From Rhizobium grahamii (GTDB lineage Bacteria; Pseudomonadota; Alphaproteobacteria; Rhizobiales; Rhizobiaceae), in the NCBI RefSeq assembly GCF_009498215.1, contig NZ_CP043499.1, positions 1 to 64,000 of the forward strand: 64,000 nt of DNA. The letters run 5' to 3'. The notes beneath the pieces were generated by a model. It did no database searches. It worked only from the letters and a program-made list of their open reading frames with translations, and was not told the origin of the DNA. The position numbers and the translations under genes were made by a program. Within the stretch, counting starts at the first letter, position 1; each line of letters starts with the position of its first letter. Of the stretch, positions 35,594 through 44,659 are shown piece after piece.

Positions 35594-38361
35594 TGATAGG
35601 CTTCATTATTCGTGCGGTTTTTGCCGCTCTCATCCTCCTTTCCGTTTCTTGCGCCATGGCGGATGACGCCCAATGGGATCCAAAGCTGACCAGGGGAACG
35701 CTGGACAACGGTCTGAACTACGTCCTCTACGACAGTGGTCGTCCTGAGGACCCTTTCAACATTCGCCTCATCGTGCATGCAGGATCCGTCGATGAGGACC
35801 AGCCTAGTGGCATCGCCCATATGCTGGAGCATATGGTGTTCCAGACGACCGAAGCGCATCCGGAAGGCATGCACCGCTATATCCAGTCGATCGGCTGGCG
35901 ACAGGGCGTGCAGGTCAACGCGGTCACCCGCGAAAGCGAGACGCAGTACATGGTCCGAACGCGCCCCCACGACGCGCTCGACCTTGTCGGGTCGCTGGCA
36001 TTCACCGCTGACCTTGCGTTCGGCGCGGAACTTCGTGCCGACGACTGGTCGCGGGAGCGTTCGATCATTCTCGAAGAACTTCGACAGGGAGATAGCGTCG
36101 CGGATCGTATCAGCCGGCGGAAGAAGGCGGCGCTCAGAGTCGGCTCACGCTACGTGGAGCGCTCGACGATCGGAACACGTCAGAGCATCGAGACCGCGTC
36201 CATCAAGGACATTCGCGCCTTCTACGATCGCTTTTACGTCGCGTCGAACATGACGTTGATCGTATCCGGACACATCGACAAAGCTTCGGCGGAAGCCGCC
36301 ATCAAGCGTTTGTTTGGAACCGCTCCGAAACGGCCGAAGCCGGATCGATCCTATGTCGACCTTCCGTTGAAAAACGGCCTCAGCGTCGGCATGGTACAAG
36401 ATTCTGCAGGAACATCGTCACAGACCACCTTCGCCTTCCGCATGGCCATGCCGGATCGAACCAGTGAGGACGGGCAGTTCGCATACTTGCAGAAGTACCT
36501 GCTGACACGCCTCATTCGCGATGCCATACGGGATCAGGAGCCACACTATGCCAAAGCGGTGAAGAGCATGGGTTTCGTCGCGCAGGAAACCACCGAGCAT
36601 CGGCTCATCCTGGCTTTCAGTGCTGGCGGCCAGGAGCATGATTCCGCGCTGAAGGTCGTGCTCGAAGTAATCGAACGCCTGCGGCGAAACGGTATCGATG
36701 CCGACCGGTTCGAAAAGGAACTCGCTGCGGCGCGGCGCGTCAATGAGTCGAACATCGCGGCCGCAGCCAATCGGACCTACGCCGAATGGGAGGATCGGAT
36801 CGCGTCGGCCGTCCTTATCGGCTCTGTCGTCGATGATCCCGCCGCGCGGTCGGCGCGCACCCGCAAACTGCTTGATTGCATGAGATTGGCTGATCTCGAG
36901 CGCCGTATGCGCGAAATGCTCAGCACGCCGGACCAGGTTCTGTTCTACCAGGCTCCCGGCAGCGTCCAGCTCACATTGCCTACGGTTGCAAAGGTTGAGG
37001 AAATGCGTGACGCGCTATCAGGCATGGAGAAACTTCCAGCGCTTCCGCCAGTTGAGAAGATCGTGGAGGCTCCTGAGGCTCCAGCTCCACGCTTGCCTTC
37101 GACCGCGGTCGTTGCGAACTCCGGGTCAATTATCTCCGAACGCCGCTTGAAGGATCCGGAGATCATCGAATGGTCGTTGTCCAACAGCGATCGCGTCGTC
37201 TGGCTGGTGCGAGATACACCCGATCACAAGGTCTATTTGTCGGGCCAAACGCAGGCGGGCTTCGACAACGCCGAATTCGGCAGCCTTGTCTCGCAGACCG
37301 CCATTCAACTGTGGACGCAGAGCGGCTATCGCTTCTGGACGCAGGACGAATACGAGCGTTGGAAGAAGGCCCAGCCCGCCGGTTTGGCGTGGAGCTACGC
37401 GCTGAACTCCAGCGTGCTCAATGTTGCCGGTGTGGCAAGCCCGGAGATGCTGCCTGAGCTATTCAAGCGGTACGCGATGGATGTCGCGTTCGGCGATGTG
37501 CGCGAGGAAGCGATGGAAGAGGTCCGTGATGACCTCGTTTCGCTCGACCATCGGCCCGATGATTTTTCCCGGTTGCTTTATGGGGAGGTCGAGAAGCCGG
37601 GAGCGGAGCAGTTGGCGTCCATGACGGCGGATCGGCTCAGTGTTGCTGCAAGGGCGCTGTTGGCGCAGCCCGTCCATTGGTTCGTCGTCGGCCCGGCGCC
37701 GACAGACGAGACACGCGGTGCTTTCGCGCAAAGGATCGGCTCGGTCGCGCGGGCGCATGCGCTGACCCCGGCTCCGGCTTTGCAGAGGCAGGGGTATCGG
37801 GTCGAGCGCGTCAGCTCCGATCGACCCGATCGGTCGCAGGTGCGGATCTCCTTCTTCACCCCTCTGGATTGGACACCCGAGGCGAGCTTTCTCGCTTCCG
37901 CGCTGACGCCCGTGACGCAGCAGGCGCTGAAGAACGAACTCCGCTACGAGCTCGGTGGTGTCTACACCCTGAAGTTCGAACTGGAATTGGACGCAGCGAC
38001 AAACCGGGCCATCGGCACTCTGTCCTTCTACTGTGCACCGGGGCGGGAAGAGGAACTAGCGGATGCGGCAGTGAAAGTCCTGGCGGGGATGCCCGGTATT
38101 GCTGCCGGCACGGATACAGCGCGCATCAAGGCGGACATAGACTTTGCCGAAACCGGGCGCCTTGCGGATCCGAATACCTGGTTGCGGCGGTTGGCGTTGA
38201 GTTATCGCAGATATGGCGATGCCGAGTATCTGCAACGGATGCACGGATTGTCTCGCCAGCTGACGAACGCTGTGTTTGCCGCGCAGGCAAAGGAGATATT
38301 CAAGACCTCAAATCTGGCCCTGTCCATCGCTTCGCCGGGCGGCGATGCGCAGGAGCCGTAA
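35593..38361 (+). CDS. Exported M16-family zinc metallopeptidase, receptor-coupled
   Basis: A 922-residue protease. The signal peptide (residues 1-23, FAALILLSVSCAMA then DDAQ) targets the periplasm. The inverted zinc motif HMLEH (H76, E79, H80) has its third ligand in the helix RERSIILEELRQGD near residue 160, so the first M16 domain is catalytic. A second M16-type half, without HXXEH, runs from about residue 500 to the end. Length fits two-half pitrilysin-like enzymes such as FusC, which cuts imported ferredoxin in Pectobacterium. It is translationally coupled to the TonB-dependent receptor gene and ends at a strong hairpin. It probably degrades a protein or peptide brought in by that receptor. 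Confidence 0.88.
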   Translation: MIGFIIRAVFAALILLSVSCAMADDAQWDPKLTRGTLDNGLNYVLYDSGRPEDPFNIRLIVHAGSVDEDQPSGIAHMLEHMVFQTTEAHPEGMHRYIQSIGWRQGVQVNAVTRESETQYMVRTRPHDALDLVGSLAFTADLAFGAELRADDWSRERSIILEELRQGDSVADRISRRKKAALRVGSRYVERSTIGTRQSIETASIKDIRAFYDRFYVASNMTLIVSGHIDKASAEAAIKRLFGTAPKRPKPDRSYVDLPLKNGLSVGMVQDSAGTSSQTTFAFRMAMPDRTSEDGQFAYLQKYLLTRLIRDAIRDQEPHYAKAVKSMGFVAQETTEHRLILAFSAGGQEHDSALKVVLEVIERLRRNGIDADRFEKELAAARRVNESNIAAAANRTYAEWEDRIASAVLIGSVVDDPAARSARTRKLLDCMRLADLERRMREMLSTPDQVLFYQAPGSVQLTLPTVAKVEEMRDALSGMEKLPALPPVEKIVEAPEAPAPRLPSTAVVANSGSIISERRLKDPEIIEWSLSNSDRVVWLVRDTPDHKVYLSGQTQAGFDNAEFGSLVSQTAIQLWTQSGYRFWTQDEYERWKKAQPAGLAWSYALNSSVLNVAGVASPEMLPELFKRYAMDVAFGDVREEAMEEVRDDLVSLDHRPDDFSRLLYGEVEKPGAEQLASMTADRLSVAARALLAQPVHWFVVGPAPTDETRGAFAQRIGSVARAHALTPAPALQRQGYRVERVSSDRPDRSQVRISFFTPLDWTPEASFLASALTPVTQQALKNELRYELGGVYTLKFELELDAATNRAIGTLSFYCAPGREEELADAAVKVLAGMPGIAAGTDTARIKADIDFAETGRLADPNTWLRRLALSYRRYGDAEYLQRMHGLSRQLTNAVFAAQAKEIFKTSNLALSIASPGGDAQEP

Positions 38362-38443
38362 GAGGCTTCTATTGCCTGCAGGCATGCCGGTTAGCATTTG
38401 CGTCGCGGCCAGAAGCGCTCAGGCGGCATGGATTTCCTCGCTA

Positions 38444-38474
38444 GTCGAGGGGCGGCGCGATGCCGCCCCTCGAC
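38444..38474. terminator. Strong bidirectional hairpin terminator
   Basis: A perfect 13-bp stem, GTCGAGGGGCGGC paired with GCCGCCCCTCGAC, around a GCGAT loop. It lies between the stops of the convergent M16 protease and SDR genes and can serve both. The U tract is missing. Confidence 0.65.
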
Positions 38475-38476
38475 GG

Positions 38477-39232
38477 TTAGACCTGAGCCTGGCCGCCATC
38501 CGCGAACAGTTCCGCACCGTTGACGAAACTGGAGTCGTCGGATGCGAGGAAGAGGGCGGCCTTTGCGATTTCCTCCGGTTCGCCAACGCGACCGAGCGGG
38601 ATACGCGAAGCGAGGTAATCGAGGAGGCCCTGCTGCTGTGCCTTGTCGTCACCGGCCAGCTCGACCAGGCCGGGCGTGCGTGTCGCACCGGGCGAGATCA
38701 CGTTGACGCGGACGCCGGTGTCCTTGAGGTCAAGCGCCCACGAGCGAGCAAGGTTGCGGACGGCTGCCTTGGAGGCGGAGTAGACGCTGAAGGCGGCAGT
38801 GCCTTCGGTGCCGGCCGTCGAACCGGTCAATACGACCGAAGCCCCCTTGCCGAGGAGCGGCAATGCCTTCTGAACCGTGAAGATTACTGCCTTCACGTTG
38901 CGACCGAAGGTGTCATCGATCTGCTCTTCGGTGATCTGACCGAGGGGAAGCATTGTGCCGCCGCCGGCATTGACGAAAAGCACATCCAGTCGGCCTTGCT
39001 CTGCTTTTACCTGTGCGAAAAGCTTGTCGAGGTCCTGGTTGTTGCTGGAGTCTGCCTGAACGCCGATGGCAGCGTGGCCGATCTCGGCGGCAGCCTTGTC
39101 GAGGGCGTCCTTGCGCCGACCGGTGATATAGACGCGGGCGCCTTCAGCCGCGAAAAGTTTGGCGGTTGCGAGCCCGATGCCGCTGGTTGCACCGGTGACG
39201 ACGGCGATCTTGTTTTCAAGGCGGTTGGTCAT
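38477..39232 (-). CDS. Short-chain dehydrogenase/reductase (SDR, glucose/ribitol type)
   Basis: A 251-residue classical SDR. The NAD(P)-binding motif is VTGATSGIGLATAKLF (TGxxxGIG, residues about 12-26), followed by DVLFVNAGGG, the catalytic serine region VVLTGSTAGTEG and the YSASKAAVRNLARSWALDL (YxxxK) segment. The C-terminus is SSFVNGAELFADGGQAQV. ATG 39232 follows AGGAG, and the in-frame upstream start at 39277 adds an unrelated 15 residues. The substrate cannot be told. A LysR gene lies upstream on the same strand. Confidence 0.88.
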   Translation of the reverse strand: MTNRLENKIAVVTGATSGIGLATAKLFAAEGARVYITGRRKDALDKAAAEIGHAAIGVQADSSNNQDLDKLFAQVKAEQGRLDVLFVNAGGGTMLPLGQITEEQIDDTFGRNVKAVIFTVQKALPLLGKGASVVLTGSTAGTEGTAAFSVYSASKAAVRNLARSWALDLKDTGVRVNVISPGATRTPGLVELAGDDKAQQQGLLDYLASRIPLGRVGEPEEIAKAALFLASDDSSFVNGAELFADGGQAQV

Positions 39233-39409
39233 GTTGGTCTCCTGTTGTTGGACGTGTTTGAGGGTTCGTCCGAGCACGCGCGGACGGTTGGGGTTTCAAA
39301 TCTGTTCGGTATGGGGCGATGGCCTGAACTCTTAGCCGCTTCGTCGCCGTCCGATGACTAGGAAATATGCCGTCAGGGCGGGGGTGAGAAGTCGCCGGCC
39401 ATGGAGAGA

Positions 39410-40348
39410 TTATCCATGGGTATGGATGATCTCCAACGTCTTCGGGACGCGTGAGTCATATGCCTCGAAGATGCCAGCGGCCCAGTCGGAAAAGGCTCTC
39501 AGCCTTGGGTTCGGAAATCTGTCGGCCGGGTAAACGAGATGCAGCACGTGGTTCGCGGGCTTCCATTCGGGCAGCAGCTCGATAAGCGTACCGTCCTTGA
39601 AGTGCGGACGGGCGAGAAAACCGAAGGTCTGCCCGATCCCGAGGCCAGCAAGCAGCGCGCTGAGATGCGCCGTGCTTTCGTTTACCGCAACCCCCGCAGT
39701 CGCCAGCAGCTCGTTGCTCTCTTCCGATTTCTGAAAGCGAAGCGGAAAGCGTTTCCCGCTTGATGCGGAAAAATAACTGACGACCCTGTGTTCCTCGACG
39801 TCGCGCGGGTGTGAGGGCCGCTGTCTCGATTGAAGATAAGACGGTGCGGCGCATAACACGTAATCGAGTTCGCAGAGCCGTTTTGCCTTGAGGGACGAGT
39901 CAGCCATCTCGCCACCTCGGATGACGCAATCTATGCCTTCTCCGATCAAATCCGCGGAACGATCGCTTACCCCAAGCAGAAGGTCGATTTGCGGAAACCT
40001 TGCCTGGAACTCGTCCAGCGCCGGTATAAGGATCTGGTTTGCAAGAACCGATCCGATATCGACACGAAGACGTCCCTTTGGCGTGCTGTGCGATCCTGCT
40101 GTCGCCCCATCCATGTCATCGAGGTCCGCCAGCAGGCGAAGCGCCCGTTCATGGTAGGCGACGCCTTCCTGCGTCATCGTCACCGCGCGCGTTGTACGTG
40201 TGACGAGTTTCGTCCCGAGATGCGCTTCCAGATCCTGCAGCATTTTGCTAACCGAGGACCGAGGAAGGTTCATCGTGTCGGCCGCCTTGGCAAATGATCC
40301 TGCTTCGGCAATGCGAACGAACGCACGTATGGCAAGTAGCTGATCCAA
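39410..40348 (-). CDS. LysR-family transcriptional regulator
   Basis: The HTH is LLAIRAFVRIAEAGSFAKAA with PRSSVSKMLQDLEAHLGTKL, followed by the periplasmic-binding-like effector domain (GRLRVDIGSVLANQILIPAL, GVSDRSADLIGEGIDCVIRGG). I start it at TTG 40348, preceded by CAGGA, which gives 312 residues, typical for LysR. The ATG at 40474 would add 42 residues without family similarity but cannot be excluded. It probably regulates the SDR gene 177 bases downstream, although same-strand order is less usual than divergence. Confidence 0.82.
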   Translation of the reverse strand: MDQLLAIRAFVRIAEAGSFAKAADTMNLPRSSVSKMLQDLEAHLGTKLVTRTTRAVTMTQEGVAYHERALRLLADLDDMDGATAGSHSTPKGRLRVDIGSVLANQILIPALDEFQARFPQIDLLLGVSDRSADLIGEGIDCVIRGGEMADSSLKAKRLCELDYVLCAAPSYLQSRQRPSHPRDVEEHRVVSYFSASSGKRFPLRFQKSEESNELLATAGVAVNESTAHLSALLAGLGIGQTFGFLARPHFKDGTLIELLPEWKPANHVLHLVYPADRFPNPRLRAFSDWAAGIFEAYDSRVPKTLEIIHTHG

Positions 40349-40474
40349 CGAAAAATCCTGTGCATGTTCGACTGGGGTTGAAACAAGCGGCAGCGCCACA
40401 AATCCCACGCTAACCTCTCTTAGCCAGGTTTCCCATGCAAGTTCTTGTGCGGGATTAACGCTGCCTTTGTTCAA

Positions 40475-40842
40475 TCAGCCGATCGCCGGAAAGGCCATCA
40501 ATGGGGATGCGTTCGTAGGCGAGGGGCAGGCCGCTCTGATGACCGCGGCCTGCCCGGTGATTGGTTCTACTCAGCTGCGCGGCGTTCACCGCCAGCTGTA
40601 CGAATGCTCCTTTGGAAACGGTTCGGTCGCAACCAGAAAAATAGAGGAAGAGCGACAGTAGCCCTTGCTCTTGTGTTTTGAAGCAGTAGAGGAGACCGTA
40701 ACCGCCGACGTGACGGAACCTCTGGCTGCCGAACTGGACCCTGTCCGGGCGAAAATCATGCCTGAACGCCTGCTTGTGTTGCGATGACAGGCGCCACCGT
40801 TTCAATCATGTTGCAATGGCAGCAGCGCCGCAGTTTGCCAGG
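40475..40842. other. Gene-free interval
   Basis: About 370 bases between the LysR and NUDIX genes. Short open frames exist on both strands (for example 40445-40681), but none has a recognisable product or a convincing ribosome binding site. AAGAGC and GCTCTT around 40655 could form a weak hairpin. Confidence 0.4.
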
Positions 40843-41355
40843 TCAAACACCTTTGCGCTTTCCCTTTGGCTTGAAATCCACCAGCAGTGATTTGAGTTCC
40901 AACTCGCGCACCCTCCGAGCAGCTTCGCCAGGCTCGACCCAAGCTATCCGGCGCTGTCCCTTCTCCTTGAACGCGTCCTTCTGTTCCGCGACCTCGATCT
41001 GGAATAGGTCGACGATCGTTGGAACAACATCACCGTTGTCGAGAAACTTGAGGTAAGTATACCGACCTATGGCGGTCTTATGCACGGCACCCTTGACGCC
41101 AGCTTCCTCCCAAGCCTCGATCGCTGCCGCCTCGTAGGGCTTTTTCTTTTTCATCGGCCAGCCTTTGGGCACAATCCAACGGCCAGTGTCTCGCGACGAG
41201 ATGACGAGGATCTCAATCTTCGATGACCCGCCCACGTAGCGAAAACAGACCGCACCATATTGCTGCCGGAAAGCGCCGGAGAACAACTTCTCCGGCTCGT
41301 CAGCGAGTTGCGCTAGCAAGGAGGGCCGCGTCTTCTTTCCTGGCATAAGCATCAT
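40843..41355 (-). CDS. NUDIX hydrolase (diphosphoinositol-polyphosphate-hydrolase-like)
   Basis: About 170 residues from ATG 41355 (an alternative ATG is at 41346). The Nudix region is GRWIVPKGWPMKKKKPYEAA followed by IEAWEEAGV, with the usual spacing G-x5-x-x7-x-E-x2-EE-x-GV. The metal-binding EExG is kept, while the first Nudix glutamate is replaced by lysine and the arginine by isoleucine, as seen in related rhizobial proteins. It probably hydrolyses a nucleoside or inositol diphosphate derivative. The upstream part of the open frame (to 41538) overlaps the next gene and is unlikely to be coding. Confidence 0.78.
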   Translation of the reverse strand: MMLMPGKKTRPSLLAQLADEPEKLFSGAFRQQYGAVCFRYVGGSSKIEILVISSRDTGRWIVPKGWPMKKKKPYEAAAIEAWEEAGVKGAVHKTAIGRYTYLKFLDNGDVVPTIVDLFQIEVAEQKDAFKEKGQRRIAWVEPGEAARRVRELELKSLLVDFKPKGKRKGV

Positions 41356-41486
41356 CCATGAACCGCCAGGACAAAATCCGCAGGATCGGAAGTACGATGG
41401 CGGTTTGGTGGAGACGAAAACTGCGTGATTCTTGATTTTCCTCAGGGTTGGCGTTCGTAGCCGACACTGTCTGTGAAAGCCGCCTC

Positions 41487-41723
41487 TTATGCGCTGCGAT
41501 ATATCAGATCCGGTGAAACGATCCATTCGCCCTGACACAGCGCCGTAACATCAAGGCGACCTCCGTGGTCGCGCCTCGCAATGCCCACAAAGCGGTATCG
41601 ACGTCCACGTCGATCGATGACGGCTTCTCGGACCGAGCGGTCTCCTAGCTGCGCGATCACCGGTCCGCTATGGTTTGCGACGTCGAGCACGAAATACTCG
41701 TGCGGCATGCTACGACTGACCAT
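41487..41723 (-). CDS. Small conserved-looking hypothetical protein
   Basis: A 78-residue protein, MPHEYFVLDVANHSGPVIAQ preceded by five residues, then RRGRRYRFVGIARRDHGGRL and CQGEWIVSPDLIYRS. No family recognised; it looks like a small beta-rich domain. Its ATG at 41723 overlaps the stop of the upstream small gene (TGATG), which argues for translation of both. The start could also be the methionine at 41708. Confidence 0.55.
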   Translation of the reverse strand: MVSRSMPHEYFVLDVANHSGPVIAQLGDRSVREAVIDRRGRRYRFVGIARRDHGGRLDVTALCQGEWIVSPDLIYRSA

Positions 41724-41851
41724 CAGGTGCGAGCCTTCGCTTTGAGCGCTTCGCGTTTTGATTGGCCATAAACGCGGTTCTCCCCTTTCTTGATCACCTT
41801 ACGTTTCTTCCTAATTTCGACGACAAACTGTCTGGCTTGGGTATTCATCAT
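41723..41851 (-). CDS. Very small basic protein (about 42 residues)
   Basis: Read from the double ATG at 41851/41848, preceded by AAAGGACGA: NTQARQFVVEIRKKRKVIKK then GENRVYGQSKREALKAKART. About one third of the residues are Lys or Arg, which suggests nucleic acid or ribosome binding, but the family is unknown. The stop overlaps the next ATG by one base. Confidence 0.5.
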   Translation of the reverse strand: MMNTQARQFVVEIRKKRKVIKKGENRVYGQSKREALKAKART

Positions 41852-42119
41852 TCGTCCTTTTATGACTGAATTGGGCGAAGGTTTGGCCGTACCGAAACCC
41901 GTGGTGACAACTGTGTGAGAAGATGCGCAATAGCGCATAGGCGTTCCATTCGATGGGACGCTTGCGGAGATTAAAATCTCATAGGCAAACGCTGGCTTGT
42001 CGCGCTTGACAGAGTAGTCAGGCTTTGAGAACTTTGCGTCATGGGGCAGCGATCGCCCCACGAGGCTACGGCCGAAGAATCGCGTCCTGTAAACCCGCTT
42101 CAACGGAGGACGCGCCATC

Positions 42120-42935
42120 ATGCCGTCATTTCTTGAAATCACATCAGATAAACTCAGCCGCATCGTCGGAACGCCCGGCGCCCCGACGCTTGTCGACGTC
42201 CGGATCGGCGAGGACTTCAATGCCGATCCGCGCCTTCTTCCCGGATCGATACGCCGCGACTACCGCACTGTGGAGGAATGGGGGGCGTCGATTGGCGACC
42301 CTGCAGTCATTATCTGCCAGCAGGGCCGCAAGCTGAGCCATGGCGTTGCCGCCCATCTCCGACACGCCGGTATCGGCGCCGAAGTGCTTGAGGGTGGCTT
42401 CGAGGCCTGGCGGCACGCGGAGGGACTGCTTGTTCCGGAAGACAAGCTGCCGCGTCGCGACGGTCGGGGCCGCACTGTCTGGGTGACGCGCTCGCGTCCG
42501 AAGATCGACAGGATCGCTTGCCCATGGTTGATCCGACGCTTTGTCGATCCGAATGCAGTCTTCCTCTTCGTTCCTGCCTCCGAGGTATCTCTGGTCGGCG
42601 AACGCTTCGGCGCGGCTCCCTTCGACATCGAGGACGTGTTTTGGTCCCACCGGGGCGAACTCTGCACCTTTGACGTAATGCTTGAGGAATTCGGGTTGAA
42701 GTCCCGGCCTCTCCTGCATCTGGCCGCTATCGTACGGGGCGCGGACACCGGACGGCCCGATCTGGCCCCTGAAGTTGCCGGACTGCTTGCGGCCTCGCTT
42801 GGTCTGTCTCGCATGTACAACGACGATCTGGAGCAGTTGGAAGCGGGCCTGACATTCTACGACGCCTTCTATCGGTGGTGCCGGGACGCGACCAGCGAAA
42901 CCCATAACTGGCCCAATGCCAAGGCGGGCCAGTGA
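42120..42935 (+). CDS. Rhodanese-ChrB fusion protein (chromate resistance)
   Basis: A 271-residue two-domain protein. Residues about 1-100 are rhodanese-like (PTLVDVRIGEDFNADPRLLPG, VIICQQGRKLSHGVAAHLRHAG), with cysteine in the active-site loop C-Q-Q-G-R-K. Residues about 115-265 match the ChrB C-terminal domain (RSRPKIDRIACPWLIRRFVD, FDIEDVFWSHRGELCTFDVM, RGADTGRPDLAPE). It ends one base before the chrA start. ChrB proteins are linked to chromate sensing and resistance. The rhodanese part may handle sulfur or chromate chemistry, which is inference. Confidence 0.82.
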   Translation: MPSFLEITSDKLSRIVGTPGAPTLVDVRIGEDFNADPRLLPGSIRRDYRTVEEWGASIGDPAVIICQQGRKLSHGVAAHLRHAGIGAEVLEGGFEAWRHAEGLLVPEDKLPRRDGRGRTVWVTRSRPKIDRIACPWLIRRFVDPNAVFLFVPASEVSLVGERFGAAPFDIEDVFWSHRGELCTFDVMLEEFGLKSRPLLHLAAIVRGADTGRPDLAPEVAGLLAASLGLSRMYNDDLEQLEAGLTFYDAFYRWCRDATSETHNWPNAKAGQ

Positions 42936-42936
42936 C

Positions 42937-44346
42937 ATGGCGACGATCATCAACGAAGGCGCGGGGACGCCCGACACGGACGAACATGCACTGCCGTTTT
43001 CCGAAGCGCTGAAGGTCTGGGTAAGGGTAGCAGCACTGAGCTTCGGCGGACCAGCTGGCCAGATCGCTATCATGCACAGGATCCTCGTCGAGGAGAAGCG
43101 TTGGATCGGCGAGGAGCGGTTTCTCCACGCCCTGAACTACTGCACGCTTCTACCCGGCCCCGAGGCGCAGCAACTGGCCATCTACATCGGCTGGCTTCTG
43201 CACAAGACCAAGGGTGGCATCGTCGCCGGAACGCTGTTCGTTCTTCCCGGCGCGGTCGCAATCATGGCGCTGAGTTGGATCTACGCCGTTTTCGGAAACG
43301 TCGGCGCGGTGCAGGCGCTGTTCTTCGGACTGAAGGCGGCGGTCCTTGCCATCGTACTCGGGGCAGTTCTCCGTATCGGCAGCCGTTCGTTGAAGAACAG
43401 GGTCATGATCGGGCTTGCCGCCGCTGCCTTCGTTGCCCTCTGGCTCTTCCAGGCACCGTTCCCTTTGGTGGTTGTAGTGGCGGGCGTGATCGGCTTCATC
43501 GGCGGCAAGATGGGTTGGGCTGCGTTTTCCGCGGGCGGAGGTCATGGGAAGATCGGCGGCAAGCAGGTCGCCGATGCCGACAGCTTGCTTGGCGAGAGCG
43601 TGCCTGCCCATACGCGTCCGAATGCCGTCTGGTTGCTGAAGGTAGCAGTCTTCGGTGTGATCTTATGGTTTGGACCCATCATTTTCTTGTTCGCGTTCCT
43701 CGGTTCCCACAACGTCTTCTCCGACATAGCAGTGTTCTTCTCGAAGATGGCGATGGTGACCTTCGGTGGCGCCTATGCGGTCCTCTCCTACGTGGCGCAG
43801 GAGGCGGTCAACCACTATGGCTGGCTGAGGCCTGGCGAGATGCTCGACGGCCTCGGCCTTGCGGAGACGACGCCCGGCCCGCTGATCATGGTGACGCAAT
43901 TCGTCGGGTTTATGGGCGCCTACCGTGCGCCCGGCGGTCTCTCGCCATTGCTCGCCGGAACGCTCGGTGGCCTACTGACAACGTGGGTCACCTTCGTCCC
44001 TTGCTTCCTGTGGATTCTGCTGGGCGCTCCGTTCATGGAGACATTGCGCCGGAACAAAGCTCTGTCGGCAGCGCTCGCGGCCATCACCGCGGCTGTGGTG
44101 GGGATCATCCTGAATCTGGCCGTTTGGTTTTCGCTCCATGTCCTGTTCTCCGACGTCAGGAAGGTGAACGGCTTCGGAATGACGCTCGACGTACCCGTGC
44201 TGAGTTCCGTCAATCTGCCTTCATTGATCCTCACGCTTGCGGCCGTCGTCGCCGTCTTCCGATTCAAAGTCGGAATGCTGACGGTATTGGCTGCAAGCGC
44301 GCTTATCGGGCTGGCCTATGGCCTGACGTTCGGCGGTCATGCCTAA
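42937..44346 (+). CDS. chrA: ChrA chromate efflux transporter
   Basis: A 469-residue CHR-family membrane protein with the two homologous halves of the long-chain type. Each half has the family signature, first FGGPAGQIAIMHRILVEEKR with NYCTLLPGPEAQQLAIYIGW, then TFGGAYAVLSYVAQEAVN with GLAETTPGPLIMVTQFVGF. About ten hydrophobic segments are visible. It uses the proton motive force to export chromate. It is immediately downstream of the ChrB-like gene and surely cotranscribed. Confidence 0.9.
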   Translation: MATIINEGAGTPDTDEHALPFSEALKVWVRVAALSFGGPAGQIAIMHRILVEEKRWIGEERFLHALNYCTLLPGPEAQQLAIYIGWLLHKTKGGIVAGTLFVLPGAVAIMALSWIYAVFGNVGAVQALFFGLKAAVLAIVLGAVLRIGSRSLKNRVMIGLAAAAFVALWLFQAPFPLVVVVAGVIGFIGGKMGWAAFSAGGGHGKIGGKQVADADSLLGESVPAHTRPNAVWLLKVAVFGVILWFGPIIFLFAFLGSHNVFSDIAVFFSKMAMVTFGGAYAVLSYVAQEAVNHYGWLRPGEMLDGLGLAETTPGPLIMVTQFVGFMGAYRAPGGLSPLLAGTLGGLLTTWVTFVPCFLWILLGAPFMETLRRNKALSAALAAITAAVVGIILNLAVWFSLHVLFSDVRKVNGFGMTLDVPVLSSVNLPSLILTLAAVVAVFRFKVGMLTVLAASALIGLAYGLTFGGHA

Positions 44347-44659
44347 CCGTTGACATATTGTGGGCTTGGAAGTGACTGGAAATCCATTGGGCAGTTCATC
44401 GCCGAGATAGAGATGGCTGATATGTCGCGACGACGCCACCACGCTGGCCCGCGATTGGGTCGCCACCGGCTTTATCTTCCATTTCGAGCGTGAGGTATTC
44501 GCCGATGGTTGGCCTGATCGCACGAGAAGCGACAGCATCAACGCGGCGGCAATCAACACGGCTCCCAACGGCACTGGTACGTCCCAGGGATGACGCGGCG
44601 CCCACATGGCCCGATCGGCACGATGAGCTAACATTCGTGCCGATTGGTTGCTGTCGAGC
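44347..44659. other. Interval without a clear gene
   Basis: About 310 bases between the convergent chrA and emrB genes. One leftward frame from ATG 44634 encodes a hydrophobic helix (VPLGAVLIAAALMLSLLV) after a His/Trp-rich stretch, but its continuation overlaps the chrA 3' end by over 100 bases and resembles no family, so I do not call a gene. Confidence 0.35.

Noticed and set aside
44221..44634. Leftward frame with one hydrophobic helix between chrA and emrB
   Set aside because: It overlaps the chrA 3' end by over 100 bases, has no family and no good ribosome binding site.
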